Assembly (NCBI GenBank): GCA_050257855.1
Contig: JBLMXQ010000133.1
Span: 62,001-126,000, forward strand
Reading direction: 5' to 3'
Source of the DNA: JBLMXQ01 sp050257855
GTDB taxonomy: Bacteria > Acidobacteriota > Vicinamibacteria > Vicinamibacterales > CAVVIG01
Length of the DNA: 64,000 nucleotides
Part shown: positions 44,308-53,462 of the stretch, in pieces
Numbering within the stretch: the stretch's first letter is position 1
How the letters are laid out: the number at the start of each line of letters is the position of its first letter
Made by a program: the position numbers and the translations under genes
The notes under the pieces: generated by a model
The model's input: the letters and a program-made list of their open reading frames with translations, nothing else
Told to the model about the DNA's origin: nothing
The model's database searches: none

Positions 44308-45050
44308 GCGGCGAGATCATCAGCGCACGCGGGCTGACCAAGACGTTCAGCCAGGGCGCAACCGAGGTGCACGCGCTTCGCGGCGTCGATCTCGAGGTGG
44401 GCGCCTCGGAGTTTCTCGCGCTCGTCGGGCCATCCGGAAGCGGAAAGACGACGCTGCTCAATCTGATCGGCGCGCTCGATGCCCCCACGTCGGGTCAGCT
44501 CCTCGTGCTCGGGCGCGCCGTCGCCGCCCTCACGCGCGCCGAGCGTGCGGAGCTGCGCCTGCGCTCGATCGGCTTCGTGTTCCAGGCGTACAACCTCGTG
44601 CCGGTCCTGACGGCGCTCGAAAACGTCGAGTTCGTGCTCGAGCTCCAGGGCGCCGGGCGCGATCGGCGGCATCGTGCCCGCGAGGTCCTCGCCGAGCTCG
44701 GCCTGTCGGATCTCGCCGACCGCCGGCCGGGTGAGCTGTCCGGCGGGCAGCAGCAGCGCGTGGCGGTGGCCCGCGCCGTCGCCGCGCGCCCTGCGCTCGT
44801 CCTGGCCGACGAGCCGACGGCGAATCTCGACGGCGAGAACGCAGAGACGCTCATGCACCTGATGCGCGATCTGCGCGACCGCCACGGGATGACGTTCGTG
44901 TTCTCCACCCACGACCCGCGCGTCGTCACCCACGCCGTCCGTGTCGTCACGCTCGTGGACGGGCGCGTCGTGCGCGACGAGCTGAAGCCAGGCGAGCCGC
45001 CGCACGAGATCCTGCCGGGCATCGGCCGCGGCGCCGCAGCGGAGGCGTGA
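44304..45050 (+). CDS. ABC transporter ATP-binding protein (LolD/MacB-like)
   Basis: A 248-residue ATPase: Walker A GPSGSGKTT, Q-loop FVFQAYNLVPVLTALENVEF, signature LSGGQQQR, Walker B LVLADEPTANLD and switch His in FSTHDPRV. The IGFVFQAYNL stretch places it in the LolD/MacB/FtsE group. It drives the two permeases, presumably extracting a lipoprotein or lipid from the inner membrane for the LolA-like carrier. Confidence 0.95.
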   Translation: MSGEIISARGLTKTFSQGATEVHALRGVDLEVGASEFLALVGPSGSGKTTLLNLIGALDAPTSGQLLVLGRAVAALTRAERAELRLRSIGFVFQAYNLVPVLTALENVEFVLELQGAGRDRRHRAREVLAELGLSDLADRRPGELSGGQQQRVAVARAVAARPALVLADEPTANLDGENAETLMHLMRDLRDRHGMTFVFSTHDPRVVTHAVRVVTLVDGRVVRDELKPGEPPHEILPGIGRGAAAEA

Positions 45051-45051
45051 C

Positions 45052-46275
45052 GTGCGCCCGCGCGCCGCCGCCGCGGTGCTGGCGACGGCGCTCGCCGCCG
45101 CGCCGGCGGCGAAGGCCCAGGAGTCGGGCGCCGGGCCGGCGCTGACGCTGCGCACGTCGTTGAAGGGCAGCATCCTGCTGACGCGCGCTCCCGACGATCC
45201 CGAGCTGTTTCCCCAGCGCGATTCCGCGACGACGTTGTGGCGGATCCGCTTCGAGCCGTCGATCCGCCCCACGCCGAGCCTGACCGTGACGATCGCCTAC
45301 GAACAGCGGCTGCGGTTCGCGTCGGCGCCGGCCGGCTTTCAGAGCGCCGCCGCGCTGCCATCCGAGGCTCCCGCGCCGTACCGAATCCGTCAGCTCGACT
45401 GGACGCTGTCCGACGGCGCACGCTCGTCGTGGCGACACGAGGTCGACCGGGCGCTGGTCGCCTGGCGCCTGCCCAAGGCGGAGATCACGGCAGGTCGCCA
45501 GGCCATCGGCTGGGGTCGGGGCGTGATGTTCGGCGCCGTCGACCTGTTCGCGCCGTTCTCGCCGGTCGAGGCCGACCGTGAATGGCGCCGCGGCGTGGAC
45601 GCCGTGCGCGCCGACGTCAGGCTCGCCGCTCGCGTCTCGCTCGACACGGTCGGTGCGTTCGGGCGGACGATCGACACCTCGGTCTTTGCGGCGCGCCTGC
45701 GAGGATACGCCGGGCGCGCGGACGTCGAGGTGGTCGGCGGCCGCCGCGCCCGCGACGACTTCGGCGGGCTGACGGCGTCGGCCGCAGTGGGCGACACCGA
45801 GCTTCACGGCGAGACGGCGGTGTTTCGCACGCCCGAGAGGGGCACGGTCGTCAAGGCCGTCGCCGGCGGGTCCTATCGTCTGCCGATCGGCACCGGGGTG
45901 CTCGTATTCGGTGAATATCAGTACTCGGGATTCGGCGCGACCAGCGCCGCGGCCATCCTGCCGCTGCTGGCCGATCCCGCATTTCAGGAGCGCTACCTGC
46001 GCGGCGACACGCAGACGCTCGGGCGCCACGCCGTCGGGGTGCTGCTGACCAGCGAGTGGTCTCCGTCACTCTCGCTCGGCGGCCAGTGGCTGCACAATCC
46101 GGTCGACGGCTCCGGCATCGTGGTCCCGTCGGCCACCTTCGTGCTGGGGGATCGACTTTCGATCCTGGCGAACGTGTACCTGGCGTACGGACGGCGTCCC
46201 GAGGGATGGCAACTCGCCACGGAGTACGGCGCGGGCGGGATGTCGGGTTTCCTGCAGGTCCGGTTCTATAACTAA
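45052..46275 (+). CDS. Predicted outer-membrane beta-barrel protein of the export operon
   Basis: A 407-residue protein that I cannot name. It has a signal peptide (to about residue 23, AKA-QE) and many alternating amphipathic strands ending in an aromatic-terminated strand (SGFLQVRFYN), as in outer-membrane porin-like barrels. GWGRGVMFGAVDLFAPFSP and VSWRLPKAE-like motifs resemble DUF1302/porin-type proteins. Start GTG lies one base after the ATPase stop. Position at the end of a LolA/ABC operon suggests it is the outer-membrane receiver or cargo. Confidence 0.7.
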   Translation: MRPRAAAAVLATALAAAPAAKAQESGAGPALTLRTSLKGSILLTRAPDDPELFPQRDSATTLWRIRFEPSIRPTPSLTVTIAYEQRLRFASAPAGFQSAAALPSEAPAPYRIRQLDWTLSDGARSSWRHEVDRALVAWRLPKAEITAGRQAIGWGRGVMFGAVDLFAPFSPVEADREWRRGVDAVRADVRLAARVSLDTVGAFGRTIDTSVFAARLRGYAGRADVEVVGGRRARDDFGGLTASAAVGDTELHGETAVFRTPERGTVVKAVAGGSYRLPIGTGVLVFGEYQYSGFGATSAAAILPLLADPAFQERYLRGDTQTLGRHAVGVLLTSEWSPSLSLGGQWLHNPVDGSGIVVPSATFVLGDRLSILANVYLAYGRRPEGWQLATEYGAGGMSGFLQVRFYN

Positions 46276-46284
46276 GATACGGGG

Positions 46285-47427
46285 GTGATTGCTTCCCGCC
46301 GGGTGCGGCTCCTCGAGTTCGCCGTCGACCACTCCCTCGTCCTGCCCGTCGGCGCCATCGTCGCTCTCGTGTGGGCGAACACGAGGCCCGAGACGTACCA
46401 GCGGTTTTCGCACGCGCTGCTCTTCGCGGTCAACGACGTCGCGATGGTCTTCTTCTTCGCGCTCGCCACCAAGGAAGTCGTCGAGGCAACGGCGCCCGGC
46501 GGCGCCCTGCACACGTGGCGCCGCGCGGCGCTGCCCGTGGTCGCCGCCACCGGCGGCATGATCGGCCCGGCGCTCATCTATCTGCTGGCGGTGCATTTCT
46601 GGGGCCGGCCGGTGCTGACGCGCGGGTGGGCGATTCCCTGCGCGACCGACATCGCGTTCAGCTATCTCGTGGCGCGCGGCATCTTCAGGCGCCACCCGGC
46701 TATTCCGTTCCTCCTCCTCCTCGCCATCGCAGACGATGCGCTCGGACTGATCATCCTGGCGGTGTTCTACCCGATCGGCGAGCTCCACCTGTTCCAGGCC
46801 TCCCTGCTGATGGCAGCCGCCCTGTCCGTCTCGTACGTCATCCGGCAGCGGAAGGCGAGGAGCTTCTGGCCGTACATCGTCGCGGGCGGCAGCTTTTCCT
46901 GGGCGGCGCTGTACGTCGGCGGCCTCCATCCGGCGCTCGCGCTCGTGCCGATCGTCCCGTTCCTGCCGCACGCCGCGCGCGATCCCGGGCTGTTCATCGA
47001 GGCGCCGCCGACCGCGCACGACACCCTGAGCGAGTTCGAGCGCTCGTGGAAGTACCCGGTCCAGGTCGTCCTGTTCTTCTTCGGGCTCGTGAACGCCGGC
47101 GTGCCCCTTCAGCAGGTCGGCGTCGGGACATGGGCCGTGCTGATCGCGATACTGGCGGGCAAGCCGATCGGCATCATCGCGTCGGTCGTCGCCGCGGTTC
47201 TGGCCGGCCTTCGTCTGCCGGCCAGGCTGAGCTGGGCGGACCTCGTCGTCGTCGGCTTTGCCGCTGCGATCGGGTTCACCGTCGCGCTGTTCTTCGCGAC
47301 GGCCGCGTTTCCCGTCGGGCCGCTGCTCGACGAGACGAAGATGGGGGCGCTCCTGAGCGTCGGCGGATCGATTGTGGCGTTTGCCGCGGCGGCGCTGCTG
47401 CGGGTCGGGCGCTTCGAGAGGAGCTGA
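46285..47427 (+). CDS. nhaA: Na+/H+ antiporter NhaA
   Basis: A 380-residue NhaA with about 12 membrane segments. The ion-binding Asp pair is in IADDALGLIILAVFY and the conserved PCATDIAFSYLVARG motif matches TM IV of NhaA; GFTVALFFATAAF is the TM XI-like segment. It exchanges sodium for protons at alkaline pH. Start is a GTG immediately behind TAAGATAC, which could be a -10 box that would produce a leaderless mRNA; no Shine-Dalgarno is seen. Confidence 0.92.
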   Translation: MIASRRVRLLEFAVDHSLVLPVGAIVALVWANTRPETYQRFSHALLFAVNDVAMVFFFALATKEVVEATAPGGALHTWRRAALPVVAATGGMIGPALIYLLAVHFWGRPVLTRGWAIPCATDIAFSYLVARGIFRRHPAIPFLLLLAIADDALGLIILAVFYPIGELHLFQASLLMAAALSVSYVIRQRKARSFWPYIVAGGSFSWAALYVGGLHPALALVPIVPFLPHAARDPGLFIEAPPTAHDTLSEFERSWKYPVQVVLFFFGLVNAGVPLQQVGVGTWAVLIAILAGKPIGIIASVVAAVLAGLRLPARLSWADLVVVGFAAAIGFTVALFFATAAFPVGPLLDETKMGALLSVGGSIVAFAAAALLRVGRFERS

Positions 47428-47439
47428 GGCGGTCCGGGA

Positions 47440-47799
47440 TTACTGCTTGCCGGGCGGCGGGACGTCCTTGACGATGAAGACCTTCTCGCCCGGCCGGATC
47501 AGGCCGAGCTCGCGGCGCGCGAGCTCCTCGATGGCGTTGGGATCGTCGCGCAGGCGGCGGGCCCGGTCGCGGAGGCGCGCGTTCTCCGCGCGCTCCTGTG
47601 CGATGCTGGCCGCCAGCCGGTCGTATTCTTCGCGCGCGCGCAGGGTCGCCAGGAGGCCGCGGTCGCCGACGAGCGTGTTGACGACGATGAGCGCGGAAAC
47701 GAAAAGCAGCGCCCACCGTATGGCCCGGCGGAATCCGCTCGCCTCGCCGTTCGCCGTGCGGCGTGTCGACGTCTCGGTTTCGATCGCGCGCTTCGCCAC
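47440..47799 (-). CDS. FtsB/DivIC-like septum formation protein
   Basis: A 119-residue bitopic protein: a short cytoplasmic N-terminus, one TM (about 25-45, FRRAIRWALLFVSALIVVNTLVG) and a periplasmic coiled coil (EEYDRLAASIAQERAENARLRDRARRLRDDPNAIEELARRELGLIRPGEKVFIV). The end motif ELGLIRPGE is a hallmark of FtsB/DivIC. It recruits late divisome proteins. I chose a GTG start. An upstream TTG at 47820 would add seven residues. Confidence 0.85.
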   Translation of the reverse strand: MAKRAIETETSTRRTANGEASGFRRAIRWALLFVSALIVVNTLVGDRGLLATLRAREEYDRLAASIAQERAENARLRDRARRLRDDPNAIEELARRELGLIRPGEKVFIVKDVPPPGKQ

Positions 47800-47915
47800 T
47801 GACGAAGAACAGTACAACAACGGCCCGCGAAGTACAAGTCCGAAACTGCGGCAGAGCTGCGGTGGATTCCGGAGTGCGGACGTCCGGCCGGGCGGCCGCA
47901 GCCGAAGGACGGAAC

Positions 47916-48257
47916 ATGCCAGATACCGATACCGATGTGGTGGTGGTTCTCACGACGCTGCCGGCCGGGGAGACCGGCGACGAGGCGGTGGCGTTCGCCC
48001 GCGCGCTCGTCGACGAGCGGCTGGCCGCATGCGTCAGCGCGTTCGCGCCGATGACGTCGGTCTACCGATGGAAGACCGCCGTCGAAACCGAGGCCGAACG
48101 ACAGGTCGTCGTCAAGACGACCCGCTCGCAGCTCCCGCGTCTCGAAGCGCGCCTCCGCGCGCTGCACCCTTACGAGTTGCCCGAGCTGATCGTGCTGTCC
48201 GCCGCGGCCGGCAAGGCGTACGGGGACTGGGTGAGGGACGCCGTCTCGGATCGGTAG
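47916..48257 (+). CDS. cutA: CutA1 divalent-cation tolerance protein
   Basis: A 113-residue CutA1: VLTTLPAGETGDEAVAFARALVDERLAACVSAFAPMTSVYRWKTAVE and LHPYELPELIVL are signature stretches of this trimeric, PII-like fold. Its role in metal tolerance is not settled. The ATG follows GAAGGACGGAAC. It is divergent from the FtsB-like gene. Confidence 0.93.
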   Translation: MPDTDTDVVVVLTTLPAGETGDEAVAFARALVDERLAACVSAFAPMTSVYRWKTAVETEAERQVVVKTTRSQLPRLEARLRALHPYELPELIVLSAAAGKAYGDWVRDAVSDR

Positions 48258-48327
48258 GGGCGTCCAGAGATCCGGCCGCTCGGGAAGACGTGCGCGCGTA
48301 CCCGAGCACTCTCGTCAGGTGCCGCTC

Positions 48328-49014
48328 TCAGCGAATCGATCCTTCTGACCCCCTGGGCTCCCGTGGGAGAACGGAGCGGCGGCGGCGAATTACGAACTCC
48401 ACCGCCATCGGGAGCACCGAGACGATGACGATCCCGATGGTCACGAGCGAGAAGTTCTGCCGGACGACGGGCACGTTGCCGAACAGGAACCCGCCGCCGA
48501 GGCACAGGGCCACCCAGCCGACGGCGCCCGCCATGTTGTAGACGCCGAACGCGGGCGGCGACATCCGCGCGGCCCCGGCGACGAAGGGTACGAAGGTCCG
48601 CACGATCGGCACGAACCGCCCCAGCACCACTGCCTTCCCGCCGTATTTCTCGAAGAACACGTGTGCCCGGTCGAGGTGCTCCTGGTTGAGGAGCCGGTGC
48701 GACAGCGCCGACCGATCGCGCGCGCTGAACACGCGCGGCCCGATTGCGCGGCCGATGCTGTAGTTGATGGTATTGCCGGCGAAGGCTGCGAGCGCGAGCA
48801 GGCCGAAGGCAATCGGCGCGCTCAGCGCGCCGGTCGCGCAGAGGGTCCCCGTGGCGAACAGGAGCGAGTCGCCCGGCAGGAACGGGGTGACGACGAACCC
48901 GGTCTCCGAGAACACGATCGCGAAGAGCAGGCCGTACACCCACGCGCCGTAGGCGTTGACGAACTCGAGCAGGTGTCGGTCCGAGTGCAGGAAGAAGTCG
49001 AGAACGGCCGCCAT
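48328..49014 (-). CDS. DedA/SNARE-associated family membrane protein
   Basis: A 228-residue DedA protein with the motifs FSETGFVVTPFLPGDSLLF, GNTINYSIGRAIG, FFEKYGGKAVVLGRFVPIVRTFVPFVAG and a hydrophobic tail. DedA proteins take part in membrane lipid homeostasis, some as undecaprenyl-phosphate flippases. The start ATG shares one base with the stop of the PLP enzyme gene upstream, so the two are cotranscribed. Confidence 0.93.
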   Translation of the reverse strand: MAAVLDFFLHSDRHLLEFVNAYGAWVYGLLFAIVFSETGFVVTPFLPGDSLLFATGTLCATGALSAPIAFGLLALAAFAGNTINYSIGRAIGPRVFSARDRSALSHRLLNQEHLDRAHVFFEKYGGKAVVLGRFVPIVRTFVPFVAGAARMSPPAFGVYNMAGAVGWVALCLGGGFLFGNVPVVRQNFSLVTIGIVIVSVLPMAVEFVIRRRRSVLPREPRGSEGSIR

Positions 49015-50189
49015 CAGACGTGTTCGAGCGCCTGGGTCAGGTCTTCCTGCAGGTCCTCGACATCCTCGATGCCGGCGGAGATGCGGACCAGGCCGTCCGT
49101 GATGCCGAGCGCCGCCCGGCGTTCGGGCGGCACCGACGCGTGCGTCATCGACGCCGGGTGGCAGATGAGCGTCTCGACGCCGCCGAGGCTCTCGGCGAGC
49201 GCGTGCAGCCGCACGTGGTTCAGCAGCTGCCGGGCGGCCTCGAGCGACCCGAGCTCGAACGAAAGCATGCCGCCGAACCCGCGCATCTGGCGCTTCGCCA
49301 GCTCGTGCTGCGGGTGCGTCGCGAGCCCGGGATAGTACACCTTCTGCACCTTGGGATGCTTTGCCAGGAACTCGGCGAGCGCCAGGCCGTTCGCGTTGTG
49401 CTGCCGCATCCGCAGCGGCAGCGTCTTCGTGCCGCGCAGCACGAGCCAGGAGTCCCACGGGCTCAGAATCGCGCCTTCGGCGTTCTGCACGAACTTCAGC
49501 CAGGCGATGTCGTCTTCCCGCGTCGCGATGACGACGCCGCCGACGCTGTCGCTGTGGCCGTTGAGATACTTCGTGGTGCTGTGCGTGACGAGATCCGCGC
49601 CGAGCTCGATCGGCCGCTGAATGTAGGGGCTGGCGAACGTGTTGTCGACCACGAGCCGGATGTCGCGGCGGTGCGCGAGCTCGGCGGCCGCCCTCAGGTC
49701 CGTCAGCTTGAACATCGGGTTGGTCGGCGTCTCGACGAACAGCATGCGCGTCGCCGGCGTGACGGCCCGCTCCACGGCGGCGAGGTCGGACGTGTCGACG
49801 TAGGAGAACGCCAGCTGGTAGCGCGTCAGCACCTTGTCGAACAGCCGGAACGTGCCGCCGTACGTATTGTCCGAGACGATGACGTGATCGCCAGACCGGA
49901 GCATCGTGGCGATGGCCCCGATGGCCGCCATGCCCGACGCGAAGGCGAACGCGGCCCGGCCCGATTCGATGGCCGCCAGGTTGCCCTCGAGCGCCTGTCG
50001 CGTCGGATTCTGCGTCCGCCCGTACTCGAAGCCCTTGTGCCTGCCGAGCTCCTCCTGCACGTACGTCGACGTCGCGTAGATAGGCGTGATGATGGCGCCG
50101 GTCGACGGGTCGGGCTCCTGCCCGGCATGCAGACACAGCGTACTGAACCGCACCTTGGTCGTCAGCTTCACGATCCCGATACGATACAT
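49014..50189 (-). CDS. Cystathionine gamma-synthase/lyase family PLP enzyme
   Basis: A 391-residue Cys/Met-metabolism PLP enzyme. Motifs: TLCLHAGQEPDPSTGAIITPIYATSTYVQ, FEYGRTQNPTRQALE, FASGMAAI, VVDNTFASPYIQRP, and the PLP lysine in THSTTKYLNGHSD. C-terminal SLGGVETLICHPASMTH is typical. Sequence alone does not separate cystathionine gamma-synthase (metB) from gamma-lyase (metC/mccB). Start ATG is 26 bp from the divergent SpoIIE phosphatase start. Confidence 0.92.
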   Translation of the reverse strand: MYRIGIVKLTTKVRFSTLCLHAGQEPDPSTGAIITPIYATSTYVQEELGRHKGFEYGRTQNPTRQALEGNLAAIESGRAAFAFASGMAAIGAIATMLRSGDHVIVSDNTYGGTFRLFDKVLTRYQLAFSYVDTSDLAAVERAVTPATRMLFVETPTNPMFKLTDLRAAAELAHRRDIRLVVDNTFASPYIQRPIELGADLVTHSTTKYLNGHSDSVGGVVIATREDDIAWLKFVQNAEGAILSPWDSWLVLRGTKTLPLRMRQHNANGLALAEFLAKHPKVQKVYYPGLATHPQHELAKRQMRGFGGMLSFELGSLEAARQLLNHVRLHALAESLGGVETLICHPASMTHASVPPERRAALGITDGLVRISAGIEDVEDLQEDLTQALEHV

Positions 50190-50215
50190 CTGTTAATATC
50201 GCAAAGTCCACGCTC

Positions 50216-52519
50216 ATGGCTCTGTCCCGCACCTCCGGATCACGATCGCGCGGGTCGATGCCCCCGCCGGTGGATCGACCTGACGGCGTGCGCTACGCGC
50301 TGCTGCGCACGCTGCCCGGGCGCGCCATCGTCGTCGGCGTCGTGGTGCGGATTGCCGTCTGGCTCGTCGGTCTCGCCGCCGGCGCCGTGCCGTCGTTTCT
50401 GCGCGTCGTTGACACGGTGGCGGGGCTCGCGATCATCGCGGGCGCCGCGTATTTCCTTTTCCGGCTCGCCGTGCTCGCCAAGCGGCGGCTGCTGTGGCGC
50501 GTCCGCCGCAAGCTGATTCTCTCCTACATCTTCATCGGCTTCATCCCGGCGATCCTCATCGTCGCGTTCTTCCTGCTGTCCGGACTGCTCCTCTTCTACA
50601 ACTTCAGCTCGTACCTCGTGCAGACGCGGCTCCGGTCGCTGTCGGATCAGGCGAGGTTCTTCGCCGAGAGCACCGCGCTCGAGATCCAGCGGGGCGGGGG
50701 GCGCGACGCGGCGGCCGTGATTGCGCGCAAGCAGTCGAATGCGGCGGCCGAGTACCCCGGCGTGTCGATCGCCGTCGTCCCGGCCAGGCGCGACTGTCCC
50801 GCGACGGCGGCCACCGCCGGCGTGCTGTCGCCCGCGAGCACGATCGCGGCCGGACCGTGGGCGCACGTGGACGCGCCCCGCGAGATCCCCGGATGGATCG
50901 GCTGCGGCGGATGGTCCGGACTGCTCGCGTACACGCACTCGGCGGTTCCGGGCGCCAGCCAGCCGGATTCCCTCGTGATCGGCGGCGCCCGCGTGGCCAT
51001 CGCCGGCGATCGCCAGACGGAGATGCTGGTCCGCGCCGTGGCGTTTCCCGACGCGGCGCATCCGGCCTATGCGGTGGTCGTCGACCTGCTCGTGAGCTCG
51101 GAGCTGAAGCAGCAGTTGCGGAGCGAGACCGGCGTCCAGATGAAGGGCGTCAGCGCCGCGAGCACCGACCAGGACGTCAAGCCGCTCGAAGGCCGCGCGC
51201 CGGCGGAGCCGGCTGCCGCTCCGCCCTCCGCCAGAAGAGCCGGCCCGCCGTCGGTCAGCTTCCTCGAGTTCCGCGACTGGCAGAACGGGAAGGCCGGCAC
51301 GCTCGTGGTCTCGACCGAGCTCAGCATCGCCGACATCTACAACCGCATCTCGGCCGTTCCCGGGATGAACAACCGCAACTTCGGCGAGGCGCTGCTGTTC
51401 GCGCTGCTCGTCGTCGTCGGCGGCCTGTTCCTCATCATCGAGATCGTGGCGCTCATCGCGGGCCTGGCGCTCGCCAAGTCGATCACGGGATCGGTGCACG
51501 AGCTGTTCACGGGCACCGAGCGTGTGCGCCAGGGGGACTTCACGCACAAGATTGCGGTCAAGGCGCAGGACCAGCTCGGCGAGCTGGCCGAGTCGTTCAA
51601 CTCGATGACCGCCAGCATCGAGGACCTGCTGCGCCAGGCGGCCGAGAAGAAGCGGCTCGAGGAGGAGCTGCGGATCGCGCACGAGATCCAGATGTCGCTG
51701 CTGCCGCAGGGACGCCTCGAGATGGCCGGCCTCTCGGTCACCGCGCTGTGCGTGCCCGCGCGCGAGGTGGGCGGCGACTACTACGACTTCCTGCCGCTCG
51801 GGGATCACCGCCTCGGCGTCCTGATCGCGGACGTCTCCGGCAAGGGGACGTCGGCGGCGCTCTACATGGCGGAGCTGAAGGGCCTCGTGCTGTCGCTCAG
51901 CCGCATTCACACCTCGCCTCGCGATCTGCTGGTCATGGCCAACCGGATCATCGCGGAGCACCTCGACGCCCGCAGCTTCATCACGATGACCTACGCCGTC
52001 ATCGATCTCGATGCGCGGACGATGACGTACGCGCGGGCGGGGCACACGCCGCTCATCTACGTGCCGGGGCCGGGCTGGGACGACGTGCCGATCGACGGCG
52101 GGCTCGTGGAGGGCGGCTCGGACGGGAACGGGCCCGCGGATCGGCACGCGCGCATCCTCGCGCCGGACGGTCTCGTGCTCGGGCTCAAGATCGACAACGG
52201 CGAAATGTTCGAGCGGCTGCTCCAGGAGCAGACGATTCCGCTGCACGCGGGCGACCTGTGCCTCTTCTTCACCGACGGGATTACCGAGGCGATGAACGAC
52301 CGCGACGACTGCTTCGGCGAGACGCGGCTCGGCGCGATCGTCCAGGAACACGCACACCTGCCGGCGGACGAGCTGCGGGAGCGCGTCCTGCGGGAGATCG
52401 AGGCGTTCGTGGGCGATGCCCCCCAGCACGACGACATGACGATGATTCTGCTGAAGATCGAGGAGTTCGGCGCGCCGGCCGACCAGCGGTACGCCGAGGC
52501 CGGTCACCAGGTTGCCTGA
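50216..52519 (+). CDS. Membrane sensor PP2C-type phosphatase (HAMP-SpoIIE/RsbU)
   Basis: A 767-residue sensor. N-terminal hydrophobic segments (about 38-60, 64-86, 100-128), an extracytoplasmic region of about 250 residues, a TM at about 388-412, a HAMP domain (about 413-470) and a short coiled coil precede the SpoIIE PP2C domain (about 500-745): IAHEIQMSLLP, PAREVGGDYYDF, DVSGKGTSAALYMA, GHTPL, LFFTDGITEAMN and DDMTMILL. These supply the metal-binding Asp residues. It probably dephosphorylates an anti-anti-sigma or similar partner in response to an envelope signal. No such partner lies nearby. Confidence 0.9.
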   Translation: MALSRTSGSRSRGSMPPPVDRPDGVRYALLRTLPGRAIVVGVVVRIAVWLVGLAAGAVPSFLRVVDTVAGLAIIAGAAYFLFRLAVLAKRRLLWRVRRKLILSYIFIGFIPAILIVAFFLLSGLLLFYNFSSYLVQTRLRSLSDQARFFAESTALEIQRGGGRDAAAVIARKQSNAAAEYPGVSIAVVPARRDCPATAATAGVLSPASTIAAGPWAHVDAPREIPGWIGCGGWSGLLAYTHSAVPGASQPDSLVIGGARVAIAGDRQTEMLVRAVAFPDAAHPAYAVVVDLLVSSELKQQLRSETGVQMKGVSAASTDQDVKPLEGRAPAEPAAAPPSARRAGPPSVSFLEFRDWQNGKAGTLVVSTELSIADIYNRISAVPGMNNRNFGEALLFALLVVVGGLFLIIEIVALIAGLALAKSITGSVHELFTGTERVRQGDFTHKIAVKAQDQLGELAESFNSMTASIEDLLRQAAEKKRLEEELRIAHEIQMSLLPQGRLEMAGLSVTALCVPAREVGGDYYDFLPLGDHRLGVLIADVSGKGTSAALYMAELKGLVLSLSRIHTSPRDLLVMANRIIAEHLDARSFITMTYAVIDLDARTMTYARAGHTPLIYVPGPGWDDVPIDGGLVEGGSDGNGPADRHARILAPDGLVLGLKIDNGEMFERLLQEQTIPLHAGDLCLFFTDGITEAMNDRDDCFGETRLGAIVQEHAHLPADELRERVLREIEAFVGDAPQHDDMTMILLKIEEFGAPADQRYAEAGHQVA

Positions 52520-53462
52520 TCTCGTCGTCATCTTCCGGACGCATTCAGACATCGAGGCGAGCATCGTCCGCGGCCTGCTCGAGACGCACGGCGTCCCGTC
52601 CGTGCTTTCGTCGGACGTTCCGCACTCGGTGTTTCCGCTGACGGTCAGCTCGCTGGGCGAGGTGCGGCTCGCGGTCCACACGTCCGACGTCGACGAGGCG
52701 CGGCGGATCATCGAGAGCCACCGGACCAATCTCGACACCCGGAAGCTCGTGCGCCTGCGCGACGAGTTCGAGGCGCTGGAGCGCGCCATCGGCTACCGGT
52801 TCCGCGACCGCGGGCTCCTCGAGCATGCGATGACGCACACGTCGCGGGCCAACGAGGACGTGAGCGGCGGCGTCCTCGACAACGAGTCGCTCGAGTTCCT
52901 CGGCGACGCCGTGCTCGGCTTCGTGATCGCCGACATCATGTTCAGGGAGTTTCCCGACTTCGACGAAGGCCAGAAGTCGAAGACGAAGGCGTCGCTCGTC
53001 TCGACGGCGACGCTGGCGCGCCAGGCCGAGCGGCTGAACCTCGGCGAGCACCTGCTCCTCGGGCGGGGCGAGGAGAAGACCGGCGGCCGCCGCAAGCAGG
53101 CGCTGCTCGCCGACGGCTACGAAGCGCTGATCGCGGCGCTCTATCTCGACGGCGGCATCGAGCAGGCGCGCGCGTTCGTCGTCCGGGAGTTCGGCGAGCA
53201 GATCGCCCGCGTCCGCCGCCTCGGTGTCTCGGTCGAGGACTACAAGTCGGCGCTGCAGGAGCATCTGCAGTCGCACAACGTTCCCCTGCCGGAGTACCGC
53301 CTCGCCGGCACCATCGGGCCGGATCACCGCAAGCTGTTCCAGGTGGAGGTGGTCGTCGGCGGCGAGGCCGTGGCGGCGGCCAGCGGGTCGAGCAAGAAGG
53401 AAGCGGAGCAGGAAGCCGCGCGGCTCGCGCTCGAGAAGCTTCGCCTCAGTCGATCTCGATGA
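52512..53462 (+). CDS. rnc: DUF2007-RNase III fusion
   Basis: A 316-residue protein. Residues about 1-72 form a DUF2007 module (EASIVRGLLETHGVPSVLSS, VRLAVHTSDVDEARRIIESH). Residues about 84-215 are RNase III with NESLEFLGDAVLGF, ADGYEALIAALYLDGG (catalytic Asp/Glu) and a dsRNA-binding domain at about 236-312 (DYKSALQEHLQSHNVPLPEY, SSKKEAEQEAARLAL). RNase III processes rRNA and double-stranded RNA. The start is a TTG overlapping the phosphatase stop by eight bases; a GTG before VRLRDEFEALERAIGY would give a plain RNase III. No stop separates the two modules. Confidence 0.85.
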   Translation: MPDLVVIFRTHSDIEASIVRGLLETHGVPSVLSSDVPHSVFPLTVSSLGEVRLAVHTSDVDEARRIIESHRTNLDTRKLVRLRDEFEALERAIGYRFRDRGLLEHAMTHTSRANEDVSGGVLDNESLEFLGDAVLGFVIADIMFREFPDFDEGQKSKTKASLVSTATLARQAERLNLGEHLLLGRGEEKTGGRRKQALLADGYEALIAALYLDGGIEQARAFVVREFGEQIARVRRLGVSVEDYKSALQEHLQSHNVPLPEYRLAGTIGPDHRKLFQVEVVVGGEAVAAASGSSKKEAEQEAARLALEKLRLSRSR

